A stretch of 17,577 bases of DNA from Actinomycetota bacterium (GCA_027730465.1 JAQCGQ010000003.1:1-17577); one strand, 5' to 3'. Positions 1-8,800 are shown, counted from the stretch's first letter. The notes: generated by a model from the sequence alone, not told the origin. Numbers and translations are program-made.

Positions 1-1398
<1,398 letters not shown>

Positions 1399-1773
1399 GT
1401 GAAACTTAGAAGCATATTTGCGACCGAAAATAGCAGAATAAGAGCTATCTATTTATTACGCCTTGAATCCTTGATTATTCTCGGCCTGGTAATTTATCTT
1501 TTAGTGGCACCACTCATTTCTGAAGTTAATGTGCCAGCAGCTTTATCTGCTGAAATAGTTTTTGGCTTACTTGGATCCCTAGGACTTTGGGCATCTGCAA
1601 GTGGGTTTAAGCAAAAAAAATCATTTGGTAGAGCACCGGCTGTATTGGCCAATCTAATTGCACTAGGCGTTTCTTATTACATGATCACTGGAAAACTATT
1701 TATAGTTGGAATACCACTGGCAATACTTGCAGCAATTACTTTAATTTCAGCAGCGCTTGGTTATAGAGAGTAA
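1399..1773 (+). CDS. Small integral membrane protein, function unknown
   Basis: A 124-residue protein of unassigned function. The start is GTG; an in-frame TAG at 1387-1389 rules out any earlier start, and there is no Shine-Dalgarno. Four hydrophobic segments fall at about residues 18-41, 47-67, 79-97 and 100-120, with short basic connectors (a KQKKSFGRAP loop between helices 2 and 3). The pattern of a charged loop followed by APAVLANLIALGVSYYMI and a helix starting near GIPLAIL resembles a conserved but uncharacterised family of small actinobacterial membrane proteins. The stop codon directly abuts the stop of the convergent SDR gene. It is real by hydropathy, codon pattern and tight packing. 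No catalytic motif, lipobox or cleavable signal peptide is evident, so I assign no function. Confidence 0.8.
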   Translation: MKLRSIFATENSRIRAIYLLRLESLIILGLVIYLLVAPLISEVNVPAALSAEIVFGLLGSLGLWASASGFKQKKSFGRAPAVLANLIALGVSYYMITGKLFIVGIPLAILAAITLISAALGYRE

Positions 1774-2514
1774 TTACCAGTCAACTACTTGACGATCTTC
1801 CCAAAGTAATCCTGTTTTATCTTTCACAGGATCAAACTCTCTAGTAGCTAACCAAATTGCAGTCTCAGCCCCTTCTTGCGCACTCCTTGGTGCATCAGGC
1901 CCGCCCATATCTGTTCGACAATGATTTGGGCAGATTGCGTCCACTAAGAATCCACGTGCACCTAGTCCAGTTTCATATGAAAGATTTTTAACAAAAGCGT
2001 TGACGCCGGCTTTGCTAATTCGATAAGGAGCAAGGCCGCCGTGCGTACCGGGCCCAGACATTCTGCCAAGACAAGCAGAGTAAACAATTACTCGTCCTTT
2101 TCTCGCATCTGACATTGCTGGTGCTAGTTGGTTAACTGCAGTAAATACTGCATCTAAATTAATTGATAATGTTCTGCGCCATTCTTCATCGGTAGTCCGA
2201 AGAGTTTTCGACATTTTCTCACTCATCACGCCATGAGCTAAAACTAAAATATCAAGAGATTGAAATCCATTACTAGTTGCTTCTTCATTTATTTCAGTTA
2301 AGACTTGGCGAAATTTTTTACTATCTGCCACATCTACTGCGCGAAAATTACAGCCTAGTTTTTCAGCACTTTGCTGAGCCCGCACTTCATCTTTACCAAT
2401 TATGTATACAGATATTCCGGCTGCAATTAAACCTTTAGCCGTTTCAAATCCAAGGCCCCTAGATCCCCCAGTTACTATTGCCCACTTCTTTTCATCACTC
2501 ATGGGCGCAACCAT
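1774..2514 (-). CDS. Short-chain dehydrogenase/reductase, CBR1-like
   Basis: An NAD(P)-dependent oxidoreductase with a single Rossmann domain, 246 residues from the ATG at 2514. A second in-frame ATG at 2502 (MSDEKKW) is an equally plausible start because the nucleotide-binding motif TGGSRGLG begins ten residues after it. Further family marks are LVLAHG, the SINLDAVF Asn, Ser146 in VYSACLG, and the catalytic pair Tyr164/Lys168 in YRISK. The C-terminal part (CPNHCRTDMGGPDAPRSAQE, then GAETAIWLA and a final RQVVDW) follows the carbonyl-reductase-1 pattern (C-P-G-x-x-x-T-D-M ... E-G-A-E-T), which suggests reduction of a quinone, ketone or aldehyde; this points to a subfamily, not a substrate. 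It is the only gene in its transcription unit and converges on the membrane-protein gene with no gap. I see no transmembrane segment or signal peptide, so it should be cytosolic. Confidence 0.92.
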   Translation of the reverse strand: MVAPMSDEKKWAIVTGGSRGLGFETAKGLIAAGISVYIIGKDEVRAQQSAEKLGCNFRAVDVADSKKFRQVLTEINEEATSNGFQSLDILVLAHGVMSEKMSKTLRTTDEEWRRTLSINLDAVFTAVNQLAPAMSDARKGRVIVYSACLGRMSGPGTHGGLAPYRISKAGVNAFVKNLSYETGLGARGFLVDAICPNHCRTDMGGPDAPRSAQEGAETAIWLATREFDPVKDKTGLLWEDRQVVDW

Positions 2515-2664
2515 GCCGTTATTAGCCTTTACTTTCCAGCCTTTTAACTGTGCTGATGGCCACTTTCACTTACGATAGGGCCTACTTGTTTAGCCAAGCG
2601 GGTGTGGGAGTTAAGATTAACCTGTTGCAACAATCTTGATCAGATCGAAATTAGGGAGTTATAA
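2515..2664. promoter_or_regulatory. Divergent intergenic region SDR / kgd
   Basis: A 150-bp gap between divergent genes. It contains the kgd ribosome binding site (AGGGAG, 2653-2658, 6 nt before the GTG) and a candidate kgd promoter, listed separately. No promoter for the SDR gene stands out. I see no small gene or RNA structure here. Confidence 0.4.
2589..2617 (+). promoter_or_regulatory. Candidate kgd promoter
   Basis: A weak -35 (TTTAGC, 2589-2594), 17-bp spacer and -10 (TAAGAT, 2612-2617) would start transcription near 2624, giving a leader of about 40 nt. The same -10 hexamer occurs in the tRNA promoter near 13661, which adds slight support. This is a pattern match only. Confidence 0.3.
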
Positions 2665-5600
2665 GTGAGCCAAGCCGGAGCTAATACCCCCGCTAATCAC
2701 TTTGGCGGCTCCTTTGGTCCTAATGAGTGGTTAGTGCAGGAGATGTATGAGAGGTATCAAAGTGACCCATCTTCGGTTGATAAGTCTTGGTGGGAATTTT
2801 TTGCAGATTACAAAGGAACTCCAAGTTTAAATAATTCAGTAAAAAGTGGCACCCCACCAATTCCAAAATCACAATTAGCAAAGCCTGTGCCACCTACGCC
2901 AGTAGCAAAATCTGAGGTTATTACGCCAGAAGTTAACAAGCCGATTATAGAAAAAACTAAAACACCTATAAAAACTTCTACTACAACAATTAAGCCAGCG
3001 GATCCTGTCATTAAGCCAATTCCAACATTAGTGACCCCAGGGGCTGCAACTGTTGAGCCTTTACGTGGTGTGGCAGCAAGGGTTGTGCAATCAATGGAGG
3101 GTTCACTCTCTGTTCCAACTGCGACAAGTGTTCGAGTAGTTCCCGCAAAATTAATGATTGATAATCGAACTGTAATTAATAATCATTTAAAGCGTGGCCG
3201 AGGTGGAAAAGTTTCATTTACACACTTAATTGGCTATGCCATGATTAAAGCCATTAGAGCAATGCCAGAAATGAATAACTTCTTTACAGATTTGGACGGA
3301 AAGCCTGCGATTGGTCATCCAGAGCATATTAATTTAGGTATTGCAATAGATTTAGCTAAACCAGATGGCTCGCGCCAATTATTAGTTCCATCGATTAAAG
3401 GTTGTGAAGCCCTCGATTTTGCTCAATTTTGGTCAGCCTATGAAGATATTGTGCGCAAGGCTAGAACAGGTTCACTAACTGTTGAAGATTTTGCTGGCAC
3501 AACTATCTCCCTTACAAATCCTGGAACTATCGGAACTGTTCACTCCGTACCAAGGCTTGTGCAAGGCCAAGGTTTAATTCTTGGAGTGGGATCACTTGAT
3601 TATCCAGCAGAGTTTCATGGTGCCAATGAACAATCTCTTGCTGATCTAGCTATTAGTAAGGTAGTGACAATTACTAGTACCTACGATCATAGAATTATTC
3701 AGGGTGCTCAATCTGGTGATTTTCTGCGCAGGATTCATGAAATTTTACTTGGTGAAGAAAACTTCTACGATGAAATCTTTGAAGCTCTTCGGATTCCTTA
3801 TGTTCCAATCCGCTGGGTTGTTGACATACAGTTTGATAAAGATGATGATGTTAGTAAGACTGCCCGGGTTCAAAAATTAATTGATGCTTACCGCACAACT
3901 GGGCATTTGATGGCAGATGTTGAGCCATTATCTTACGTTCAAAGATCGCACCCTGATTTAGATGTTGTTTCCCATGGATTATCACTATGGGATTTAGATC
4001 GCGAGTTTGCAACTGGGGGCTTTGGTGGAAAGTCCTTTATGAAGCTGCGCAGAATTTTAGGTGTGCTCCGTGACTCTTATTGCCGCACAATTGGTGTGGA
4101 GTATATGTATATTGCAAATCCGGCTGAGCGCAAATGGATGCAAGAGCGGATGGAAGTTGGTGCACCAAGAACTCCTCGTGATGAGCAATTAAGAATTTTA
4201 CGTAAGTTAAACAGTGCCGAGGCTTTTGAAACATTTTTGCAGACAAAATATGTTGGTCAAAAGAGATTCTCATTAGAAGGTGGAGAGTCTGTAATCCCAG
4301 TATTAGATGCAATTATTTCAGCAGGCGCTGAGGCTGGTTTAGATGAAGTTTGTGTTGGTATGCCGCACAGAGGCCGATTAAATATATTAGCAAATATTGC
4401 AGGTAAATCTTATGGGCAGATATTCCAAGAATTTGAAGGAAATTATCATGATAACGAAGTTCATGGTTCAGGAGATGTTAAATACCATTTGGGAACAAAG
4501 GGGACTTTTGTATCAGAGTCAGGCGCTAAAACAAAGATTTATTTAGCTGCTAACCCATCACATTTAGAAGCAGTTAATCCGGTGTTAGAGGGAATTGTTA
4601 GAGCTAAGCAAGATAAATTAAGAGCATCTGCTGGTGATACCAGTATTGATGAGCAAAGCTCCTACCCAGTAATGCCAATACTTCTCCATGGTGACGCTGC
4701 ATTTGCTGGTCAAGGAGTTGTCTCTGAAACGCTTTCACTCTCACTTCTTAAAGGGTATAGAACTGGTGGCACGATTCATATTATTGTTAATAATCAGGTT
4801 GGATTTACAACCTCACCTAGTGCAGCAAGATCTTCAACATACTCAACAGATGTTGCAAAGATGATTCAGTCTCCTGTATTTCATGTTAATGGTGATGATC
4901 CTGAGGCTTGTGTGCGAGTTGCTCGAATCGCATTTGAATACCGCCAAACATTTAATAAAGATGTAGTGATAGACATGATTTGCTACCGTCGCCGTGGCCA
5001 TAATGAAGGCGATGAACCAAGCTTTACTCAGCCGCTTATGTATAAATTAATTGATGCTAAGAGATCAACTCGAAAGCTATACACCGAGGCACTAATTGGG
5101 CGAGGAGATATTACAGTTGAAGAAGCTGAAGAGGTATTGCGCGATTACCAGCAGCAATTAGAGGGAGTATTTACCTCTGTTCATAATATTGAACCAGAAA
5201 GTGATCCAAGTTGGCACCCACCAGTAGTACCAGCACCTACGAGTGTTAATACATCAGTATCTGAAGATCAACTTCGTAAGATTGCTTTAACACAATCATC
5301 TTTCCCATCCGATTTCACAGTACATCCAAAATTATTACCTCAGTTACTTAAGCGAGGTGAGATGTTAGATGAATCCACAGTTGATTGGGCAACTGGAGAG
5401 ATGTTTGCGTTTGGTTCACTATTGCTAGAAGGTCATCCAATTCGAATGAGTGGACAAGATGTTCGTCGTGGCACATTTAGTAATCGCCATGCTGTAGTTG
5501 TTGATAAAGAAAACGGTAAAGAGTTATTCCCACTTCGCTCTCTTGTTAAAGATCCAAATCAATTTCATATCTATGATTCATTACTTTCTGAGTATGCGGT

Positions 5601-6411
5601 AATGGGCTTTGAATATGGTTATTCTGTTGAGCGTGACAACGCTTTAATTGTTTGGGAAGCGCAATTTGGTGATTTTGCTAATGGTGCTCAGACAGTTATA
5701 GATGAATTTATTTCATCAGCCCTTCAAAAATGGGGTGAGCGTTCATCGGTAGTTCTGCTACTGCCACATGGCTATGAAGGACAAGGTCCTGATCATTCAT
5801 CAGGGCGTATTGAAAGATTTTTAGCACTATGTGCTGAACAAAACATGACAGTTGCTCAGCCATCGACGCCGGCTTCATATTTTCATCTACTTCGCTGGCA
5901 TATGAAAAATCCTGCGCGCCGACCGCTAATTGTTTTTGAACCAAAGTCGATGTTAAGGCTAAAAGCTGCTGCAAGTGGGTTAAAAGATTTTACAACTGCA
6001 ACTTTTAAACCATTTATATCTGATGACAAAGTTATTAACAGCACGCGTTTAATTTTTACCTCTGGAAAAGTTTATTATGATTTAATTGCTGAACGCGAAA
6101 AATTAGGTGAACACTCAACTGCGATTGCTAGAGTTGAGCAGTTGTATCCTCTTCCAATCGAGGAGATGATTGCTGAAGCAAAGAAACATCCAAAGGCAAC
6201 ATTACTTTGGGTTCAAGATGAACCAGCTAACCAGGGTCCATGGCCATACATTGCTCTTGCAACATCTGAAGCTTTTGTCGCCCATGAAGAATTATCTGGT
6301 AGAACTATTCGCAGAGTTTCAAGACGGGCTACTGCAAGTCCTGCTACTGGAAACCATCACCTGCATGAAGAGGAAGAAAAAGCATTAATGACTGAAGCTT
6401 TCACTCGTTAA
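2665..6411 (+). CDS. kgd: Multifunctional 2-oxoglutarate metabolism enzyme (fused E2 core-E1, Kgd/SucA type)
   Basis: This TCA-cycle enzyme uses thiamine diphosphate to decarboxylate 2-oxoglutarate; the actinobacterial fusion supplies both E1 and the E2 succinyltransferase core of 2-oxoglutarate dehydrogenase. At 1,248 residues it is close to the mycobacterial Kgd length. Order: N-terminal E1 leader with FGPNEWLVQEMY and WWEFF (1-50); Pro/Lys/Thr-rich linker (about 51-125); E2 acyltransferase core (about 130-375) ending in STYDHRIIQG with His342; E1 (about 385-1248) with GMPHRGRLNILAN (His568), NPSHLEAV (His633), the ThDP/Mg segment LLHGDAAFAGQG (Asp677) to NNQVGFTTS (Asn709-Asn710), and the C-terminal RRVSRRATASPATGNHH. 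As in the known fusions there is no lipoyl domain, so lipoyl groups must come from another E2. The GTG start has AGGGAG 6 nt upstream. The fold predicts FHA-protein (GarA/OdhI) control, but no such gene is in this window. The stop abuts that of convergent sodX. Confidence 0.97.
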   Translation: MSQAGANTPANHFGGSFGPNEWLVQEMYERYQSDPSSVDKSWWEFFADYKGTPSLNNSVKSGTPPIPKSQLAKPVPPTPVAKSEVITPEVNKPIIEKTKTPIKTSTTTIKPADPVIKPIPTLVTPGAATVEPLRGVAARVVQSMEGSLSVPTATSVRVVPAKLMIDNRTVINNHLKRGRGGKVSFTHLIGYAMIKAIRAMPEMNNFFTDLDGKPAIGHPEHINLGIAIDLAKPDGSRQLLVPSIKGCEALDFAQFWSAYEDIVRKARTGSLTVEDFAGTTISLTNPGTIGTVHSVPRLVQGQGLILGVGSLDYPAEFHGANEQSLADLAISKVVTITSTYDHRIIQGAQSGDFLRRIHEILLGEENFYDEIFEALRIPYVPIRWVVDIQFDKDDDVSKTARVQKLIDAYRTTGHLMADVEPLSYVQRSHPDLDVVSHGLSLWDLDREFATGGFGGKSFMKLRRILGVLRDSYCRTIGVEYMYIANPAERKWMQERMEVGAPRTPRDEQLRILRKLNSAEAFETFLQTKYVGQKRFSLEGGESVIPVLDAIISAGAEAGLDEVCVGMPHRGRLNILANIAGKSYGQIFQEFEGNYHDNEVHGSGDVKYHLGTKGTFVSESGAKTKIYLAANPSHLEAVNPVLEGIVRAKQDKLRASAGDTSIDEQSSYPVMPILLHGDAAFAGQGVVSETLSLSLLKGYRTGGTIHIIVNNQVGFTTSPSAARSSTYSTDVAKMIQSPVFHVNGDDPEACVRVARIAFEYRQTFNKDVVIDMICYRRRGHNEGDEPSFTQPLMYKLIDAKRSTRKLYTEALIGRGDITVEEAEEVLRDYQQQLEGVFTSVHNIEPESDPSWHPPVVPAPTSVNTSVSEDQLRKIALTQSSFPSDFTVHPKLLPQLLKRGEMLDESTVDWATGEMFAFGSLLLEGHPIRMSGQDVRRGTFSNRHAVVVDKENGKELFPLRSLVKDPNQFHIYDSLLSEYAVMGFEYGYSVERDNALIVWEAQFGDFANGAQTVIDEFISSALQKWGERSSVVLLLPHGYEGQGPDHSSGRIERFLALCAEQNMTVAQPSTPASYFHLLRWHMKNPARRPLIVFEPKSMLRLKAAASGLKDFTTATFKPFISDDKVINSTRLIFTSGKVYYDLIAEREKLGEHSTAIARVEQLYPLPIEEMIAEAKKHPKATLLWVQDEPANQGPWPYIALATSEAFVAHEELSGRTIRRVSRRATASPATGNHHLHEEEEKALMTEAFTR

Positions 6412-6726
6412 TCATCTTTTTCGATATCTAAGTAAAACCTTCCCAACAAACTTATCCCCCTCCAGCCATCCCCAGCTTCTTGAATCATTGCTTTCTTTGC
6501 TATCACCTTCAACCCAGTACCTAATAATCCCGTGTTCCATTCGAGTTTCTTTTAAACGCTTAAGTAACTTAACACCCTCTCGGTTGGGGTCTTCTACTAG
6601 GTAAACCTGGTCGATTAATAAGGTGTGCCGTTGACCACTTAATGAACGGATAAGCAAGAAATCTCCATCGTTATAGGTAGGCGACATTGAATTTCCAGAA
6701 ACTGCTACTGTGCTAAACCCGAACAT
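6412..6726 (-). CDS. sodX: Nickel superoxide dismutase maturation protease (S26/LexA-like fold)
   Basis: A signal-peptidase-like serine protease that should remove the propeptide of Ni-SOD so that its new N-terminal His can bind nickel. Key features are the Ser box VSGNSMSPTYNDGD, the general-base Lys in VKLLKRLK (about 43 residues later), and the signature VEGDSKESNDSRSWG, followed by FVGKV. I chose the ATG at 6726 (104 residues, beginning MFGFSTVAVSGNSMS), because this length suits the family, GGGAG lies about 10 nt upstream, and it leaves room for promoters. The frame also has an ATG at 6789, giving 125 residues with a hydrophobic extension, but that would overlap the sodN coding start by 13 bp. 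It lies next to its predicted substrate gene, divergent, and converges with kgd with no gap. I see no signal-peptidase-type transmembrane anchor in the short form, which fits cytoplasmic processing. Confidence 0.9.
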   Translation of the reverse strand: MFGFSTVAVSGNSMSPTYNDGDFLLIRSLSGQRHTLLIDQVYLVEDPNREGVKLLKRLKETRMEHGIIRYWVEGDSKESNDSRSWGWLEGDKFVGKVLLRYRKR

Positions 6727-6776
6727 AAAGAGTATTCTCCCACTAATAAATAAATTATTTAAACCAAGGAGAGAAA
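6727..6776. promoter_or_regulatory. Compact divergent control region sodX / sodN
   Basis: If sodX starts at 6726, only 50 bp separate the two genes. The stretch is very AT-rich in its middle (ACTAATAAATAAATTATTTA) and carries a strong sodN Shine-Dalgarno, AAGGAG at 6766-6771, 5 nt before the ATG. The sodN -35 would therefore probably lie inside the sodX 5' coding sequence. I see no confident hexamer pair and no obvious nickel-repressor operator. Confidence 0.45.
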
Positions 6777-7184
6777 ATGCTCGATTCATTACTTAAGTTA
6801 ATTACGCCAAAAGAGAGTGCATACGCCCACTGCGATCTACCTTGTGGCGTTTATGACCCAGCTCAGGCAAAGATTGAGGCACAATCTGTTAAGGCTTGTA
6901 TGGAAAAGTATGCAAGTAGCAGTGACCCTGATTTTAAATCACGTGCAGTTGCAATTAAAGAAGAGCGATCTGAGTTAGTAAAGCATCATTTATGGGTTTT
7001 GTGGACTGATTACTTCAAGCCAAATCATTTTGAAGCGCACCCACAACTTCACACTTTGTTTAATGAAGCAACCAAACTTGCTGGTGCCGGTGGTAGTAAA
7101 GGCACAAATGATGTTGCAGTTGCGGATAAATTATTAAAGAAAATTGACGAGATTGCTGAAATATTCTGGTCAACTAAAAAATAG
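6777..7184 (+). CDS. sodN: Nickel superoxide dismutase
   Basis: This enzyme turns superoxide into oxygen and hydrogen peroxide in the cytosol and is active as a hexamer in known members. The 135-residue precursor has a 17-residue propeptide (MLDSLLKLITPKESAYA) followed by the Ni hook HCDLPCGVYDP. After cleavage between Ala17 and His18, His1, Cys2 and Cys6 of the mature protein are the expected Ni ligands, with Tyr9 at the active site. The rest fits the four-helix family, including ACMEKY, KEERSELVKHHLWVLWTDYFKP and HPQLHTLFNEATKLAG. The ATG has a good Shine-Dalgarno (AAGGAG, 5 nt spacing) and the gene is followed by a strong hairpin terminator, so it is a single-gene unit. All ligand residues are present, so it should be active given nickel and the neighbouring protease. 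It may be repressed or induced according to nickel, as in Streptomyces, but no operator is visible. Confidence 0.98.
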   Translation: MLDSLLKLITPKESAYAHCDLPCGVYDPAQAKIEAQSVKACMEKYASSSDPDFKSRAVAIKEERSELVKHHLWVLWTDYFKPNHFEAHPQLHTLFNEATKLAGAGGSKGTNDVAVADKLLKKIDEIAEIFWSTKK

Positions 7185-7194
7185 TAGATTATAG

Positions 7195-7237
7195 GTAGCT
7201 AGTGGTTTAGAAGTTTAAGCTACTAGCTACTTTATTT
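7195..7237 (+). terminator. Intrinsic terminator after sodN
   Basis: A 15-bp stem (7195-7209 with 7216-7230, including two G-U pairs) closes a 6-nt GAAGTT loop and is followed by TTTATTTT. It begins 11 nt after the sodN stop. The outer 9 bp (GTAGCTAGT / ACTAGCTAC) are perfect. On the opposite strand the same stem follows the thioesterase stop within a few bases, with a run of T's about 10 nt beyond it, so it may also serve the convergent sigR operon. Confidence 0.88.
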
Positions 7238-7240
7238 TCA

Positions 7241-7660
7241 CTAACAGATGCCCCTTTTTTCAGCCATCATAGTTTCAGCAGCAACTCTGGCCATAAATGA
7301 AACTCGCTCAACAAACTTACGAGTTAATAAGCCAGTTGCAATTAATCTTGCAGCTTGATGAACTTCAACCTCGAATTTAAGTATATTTTCATCAAGTCCA
7401 AGGCATCTAGCCGTTGCATGTATTTCAATTCCTACTCCGGCTGCACTAGATATATCTATTTGTGAATTAGTAGTGATTGTAGTTTCACCCAAATCTAAAA
7501 ACTCAATTATTGCTGTACTACATGCACTCTCCATTAAAGATAACAATTGATTTGAACCTACCACCGGCAAATCATTTACTCCTTGTGCAACTGATGTGTC
7601 ACCAGGACGAATAGTCATGGTTGACATACCTATTACGCCAATGACTTGTTCAGCTTTCAT
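7241..7660 (-). CDS. Hotdog-fold thioesterase, FlK-like
   Basis: A protein of 139 residues from the ATG at 7660 (a GTG two codons upstream, at 7666, is the alternative) resembling the fluoroacetyl-CoA thioesterase (FlK) group of single-domain hotdog enzymes, which hydrolyse small acyl-CoA thioesters. The central helix reads VGSNQLLSLMESACSTAI, with a Ser at the position of FlK Thr42 and a Glu at that of Glu50. It is followed by the strand pattern AAGVGIEIHATARCLGLDENILKFEVEV and a C-terminal ATGLLTRKFV. The His expected before the conserved Gly of the long strand (FlK His76) is not obvious, with I/D residues there, so fluoroacetyl-CoA specificity should not be assumed. It is the third gene of the sigR-rsrA unit, 25 nt after rsrA, and ends next to the shared hairpin. 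Both starts lack a good Shine-Dalgarno. The fold is likely; the substrate is unknown. Confidence 0.8.
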   Translation of the reverse strand: MKAEQVIGVIGMSTMTIRPGDTSVAQGVNDLPVVGSNQLLSLMESACSTAIIEFLDLGETTITTNSQIDISSAAGVGIEIHATARCLGLDENILKFEVEVHQAARLIATGLLTRKFVERVSFMARVAAETMMAEKRGIC

Positions 7661-7685
7661 AATCACAAGGCTAGTGATTAAGTAA

Positions 7686-8087
7686 TTACTCCTGCGGGAA
7701 CTGCCTGCGAATTTCGCTAGTTATTTCGATTTGTGTCGTACCTTCTGCGCTAATCTCCCTATAGGTTGTTTGGGTATAGGTGATTTCTGTGACTTCCTGG
7801 GAATCACCATCCTGCAGCATTTTATTATAAAGATCCTGAGTCTGCTGACTAATCCGATTACATAACTCCTCTGGAGCTGATTCAATAAGAGAATTACACA
7901 AAAGATTTTTCATCAAAGTAATTGTGGCATTTTCGCGTTCCATCTGTGTTCGACAGGATGGGCATTGACCAAAATGAATTTCAACAGAATTTAACTGTTC
8001 GGTGTCAAAGATTTCATGATCAATATAAAGCACAATACTTGGCAAAACTTGCTCACAAGGAATTAAATTACTTTGATTAAAGTTCAC
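7686..8087 (-). CDS. rsrA: Zinc-binding anti-sigma factor, RsrA type
   Basis: A cytosolic anti-sigma factor expected to hold SigR inactive until thiol oxidation releases it. The 133-residue protein carries the ZAS signature H-x3-C-x2-C (His38, Cys42, Cys45) plus Cys11 upstream. In Streptomyces RsrA, Cys11, His37, Cys41 and Cys44 are the zinc ligands, and Cys11-Cys44 is the redox disulfide. Extra cysteines are Cys64 and Cys76; no equivalents of RsrA Cys3 or Cys31 are seen. The C-terminal third is a Thr/Glu-rich tail ([18 protein letters not shown]) longer than the core needs. The GTG start overlaps the sigR TGA as GTGA, and AGGTGA lies 6 nt upstream inside sigR, so translation is probably coupled and keeps the two proteins in balance. 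Function is assigned from motifs and gene order; both are typical. Confidence 0.93.
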   Translation of the reverse strand: MNFNQSNLIPCEQVLPSIVLYIDHEIFDTEQLNSVEIHFGQCPSCRTQMERENATITLMKNLLCNSLIESAPEELCNRISQQTQDLYNKMLQDGDSQEVTEITYTQTTYREISAEGTTQIEITSEIRRQFPQE

Positions 8088-8794
8088 TTTTGATCACCTA
8101 CTTTATCTTTACCATAACCACGATCTTTTGCGTACTGCGCAAGTGAAGCTCTCAATAATTTACGACCGCGATGTAATCGAGACATAACTGTTCCGGTTGG
8201 AACACCTATAATTTCTGCAATCTCTTTGTATGCAAATCCTTCAACGTCAGACAAATAAACAGCCATTCGAAACTCATCTGGCATTTGGGCTAACGCATCT
8301 TTAATATCCTTATCTGCAATATTTTCAAGTACTTCATCTTCAGCAGATTTTCCTTGATCACTTGTGTGTGATGAAGCCTTTGCAATCTGCCAATCTTCTA
8401 TTTCACCATTGGAGATTTGTGGCCTTCGTTGATCTTTACGATAATTATTTATAAATGTTGTTGTAAGAATACGATAGAGCCAAGCTTTTAAATTTGTACC
8501 AGGTTCAAATTGATGAAAACTTGTAAAAGCTTTCGCATATGTGTCTTGAACTAAATCTTGAGCATCATGAGAATTCTTTGTATAGCGAAGGGCCGCTCCA
8601 TAAAGTTGTGAAGTAAAAACTAGTGCATCTTTCTCAAACCTCACCTTGCGCTGGGCTAAGGTTTCTTTATCTCGGTTAACTACCGTAGGTAATAAATCTT
8701 CATTACTCATTTGGGACAAGGCTACCTCGAATGAGCTTTTAGGCATGGGATCATATTTTTTATTTTGGCTAACACTTGGACGCAGCACATGCAT
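8084..8794 (-). CDS. sigR: ECF sigma factor SigR/SigH (thiol-oxidative stress)
   Basis: This sigma factor directs RNA polymerase to oxidative and heat-stress genes such as those for thioredoxin. It has 236 residues: an N-terminal extension (1-55), sigma-2 (about 56-125, with [31 protein letters not shown] and [11 protein letters not shown]) and sigma-4 (about 165-222, with [20 protein letters not shown] and [14 protein letters not shown]). These blocks match the Streptomyces SigR/Mycobacterium SigH group closely. The ATG at 8794 is favoured because a SigR-type promoter places the start point on or beside it, implying a leaderless message. Met17 (8746) and Met29 (8710) would give shorter forms nearer the usual length; the latter lacks a convincing Shine-Dalgarno. 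The gene leads an operon with rsrA (4-nt overlap) and a thioesterase, and is probably positively autoregulated, with RsrA closing the loop. Confidence 0.95.
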   Translation of the reverse strand: MHVLRPSVSQNKKYDPMPKSSFEVALSQMSNEDLLPTVVNRDKETLAQRKVRFEKDALVFTSQLYGAALRYTKNSHDAQDLVQDTYAKAFTSFHQFEPGTNLKAWLYRILTTTFINNYRKDQRRPQISNGEIEDWQIAKASSHTSDQGKSAEDEVLENIADKDIKDALAQMPDEFRMAVYLSDVEGFAYKEIAEIIGVPTGTVMSRLHRGRKLLRASLAQYAKDRGYGKDKVGDQK

Positions 8795-8800
8795 AGATAT

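Noticed and set aside
2808..3011. 67-codon minus-strand frame rich in Gly/Val
   Set aside because: It is antisense to the Pro/Thr-rich linker of kgd; low-complexity coding DNA often leaves the reverse frame open.
4037..5974. Minus-strand frames of 88-91 codons inside kgd
   Set aside because: They are antisense to highly conserved E1 sequence, with no start signals or family resemblance.
6777..6789. True 13-bp overlap of sodX and sodN 5' ends
   Set aside because: It depends on the most upstream sodX ATG. The internal ATG at 6726 gives a normal family length and has an upstream GGGAG, so I treat the overlap as unproven.
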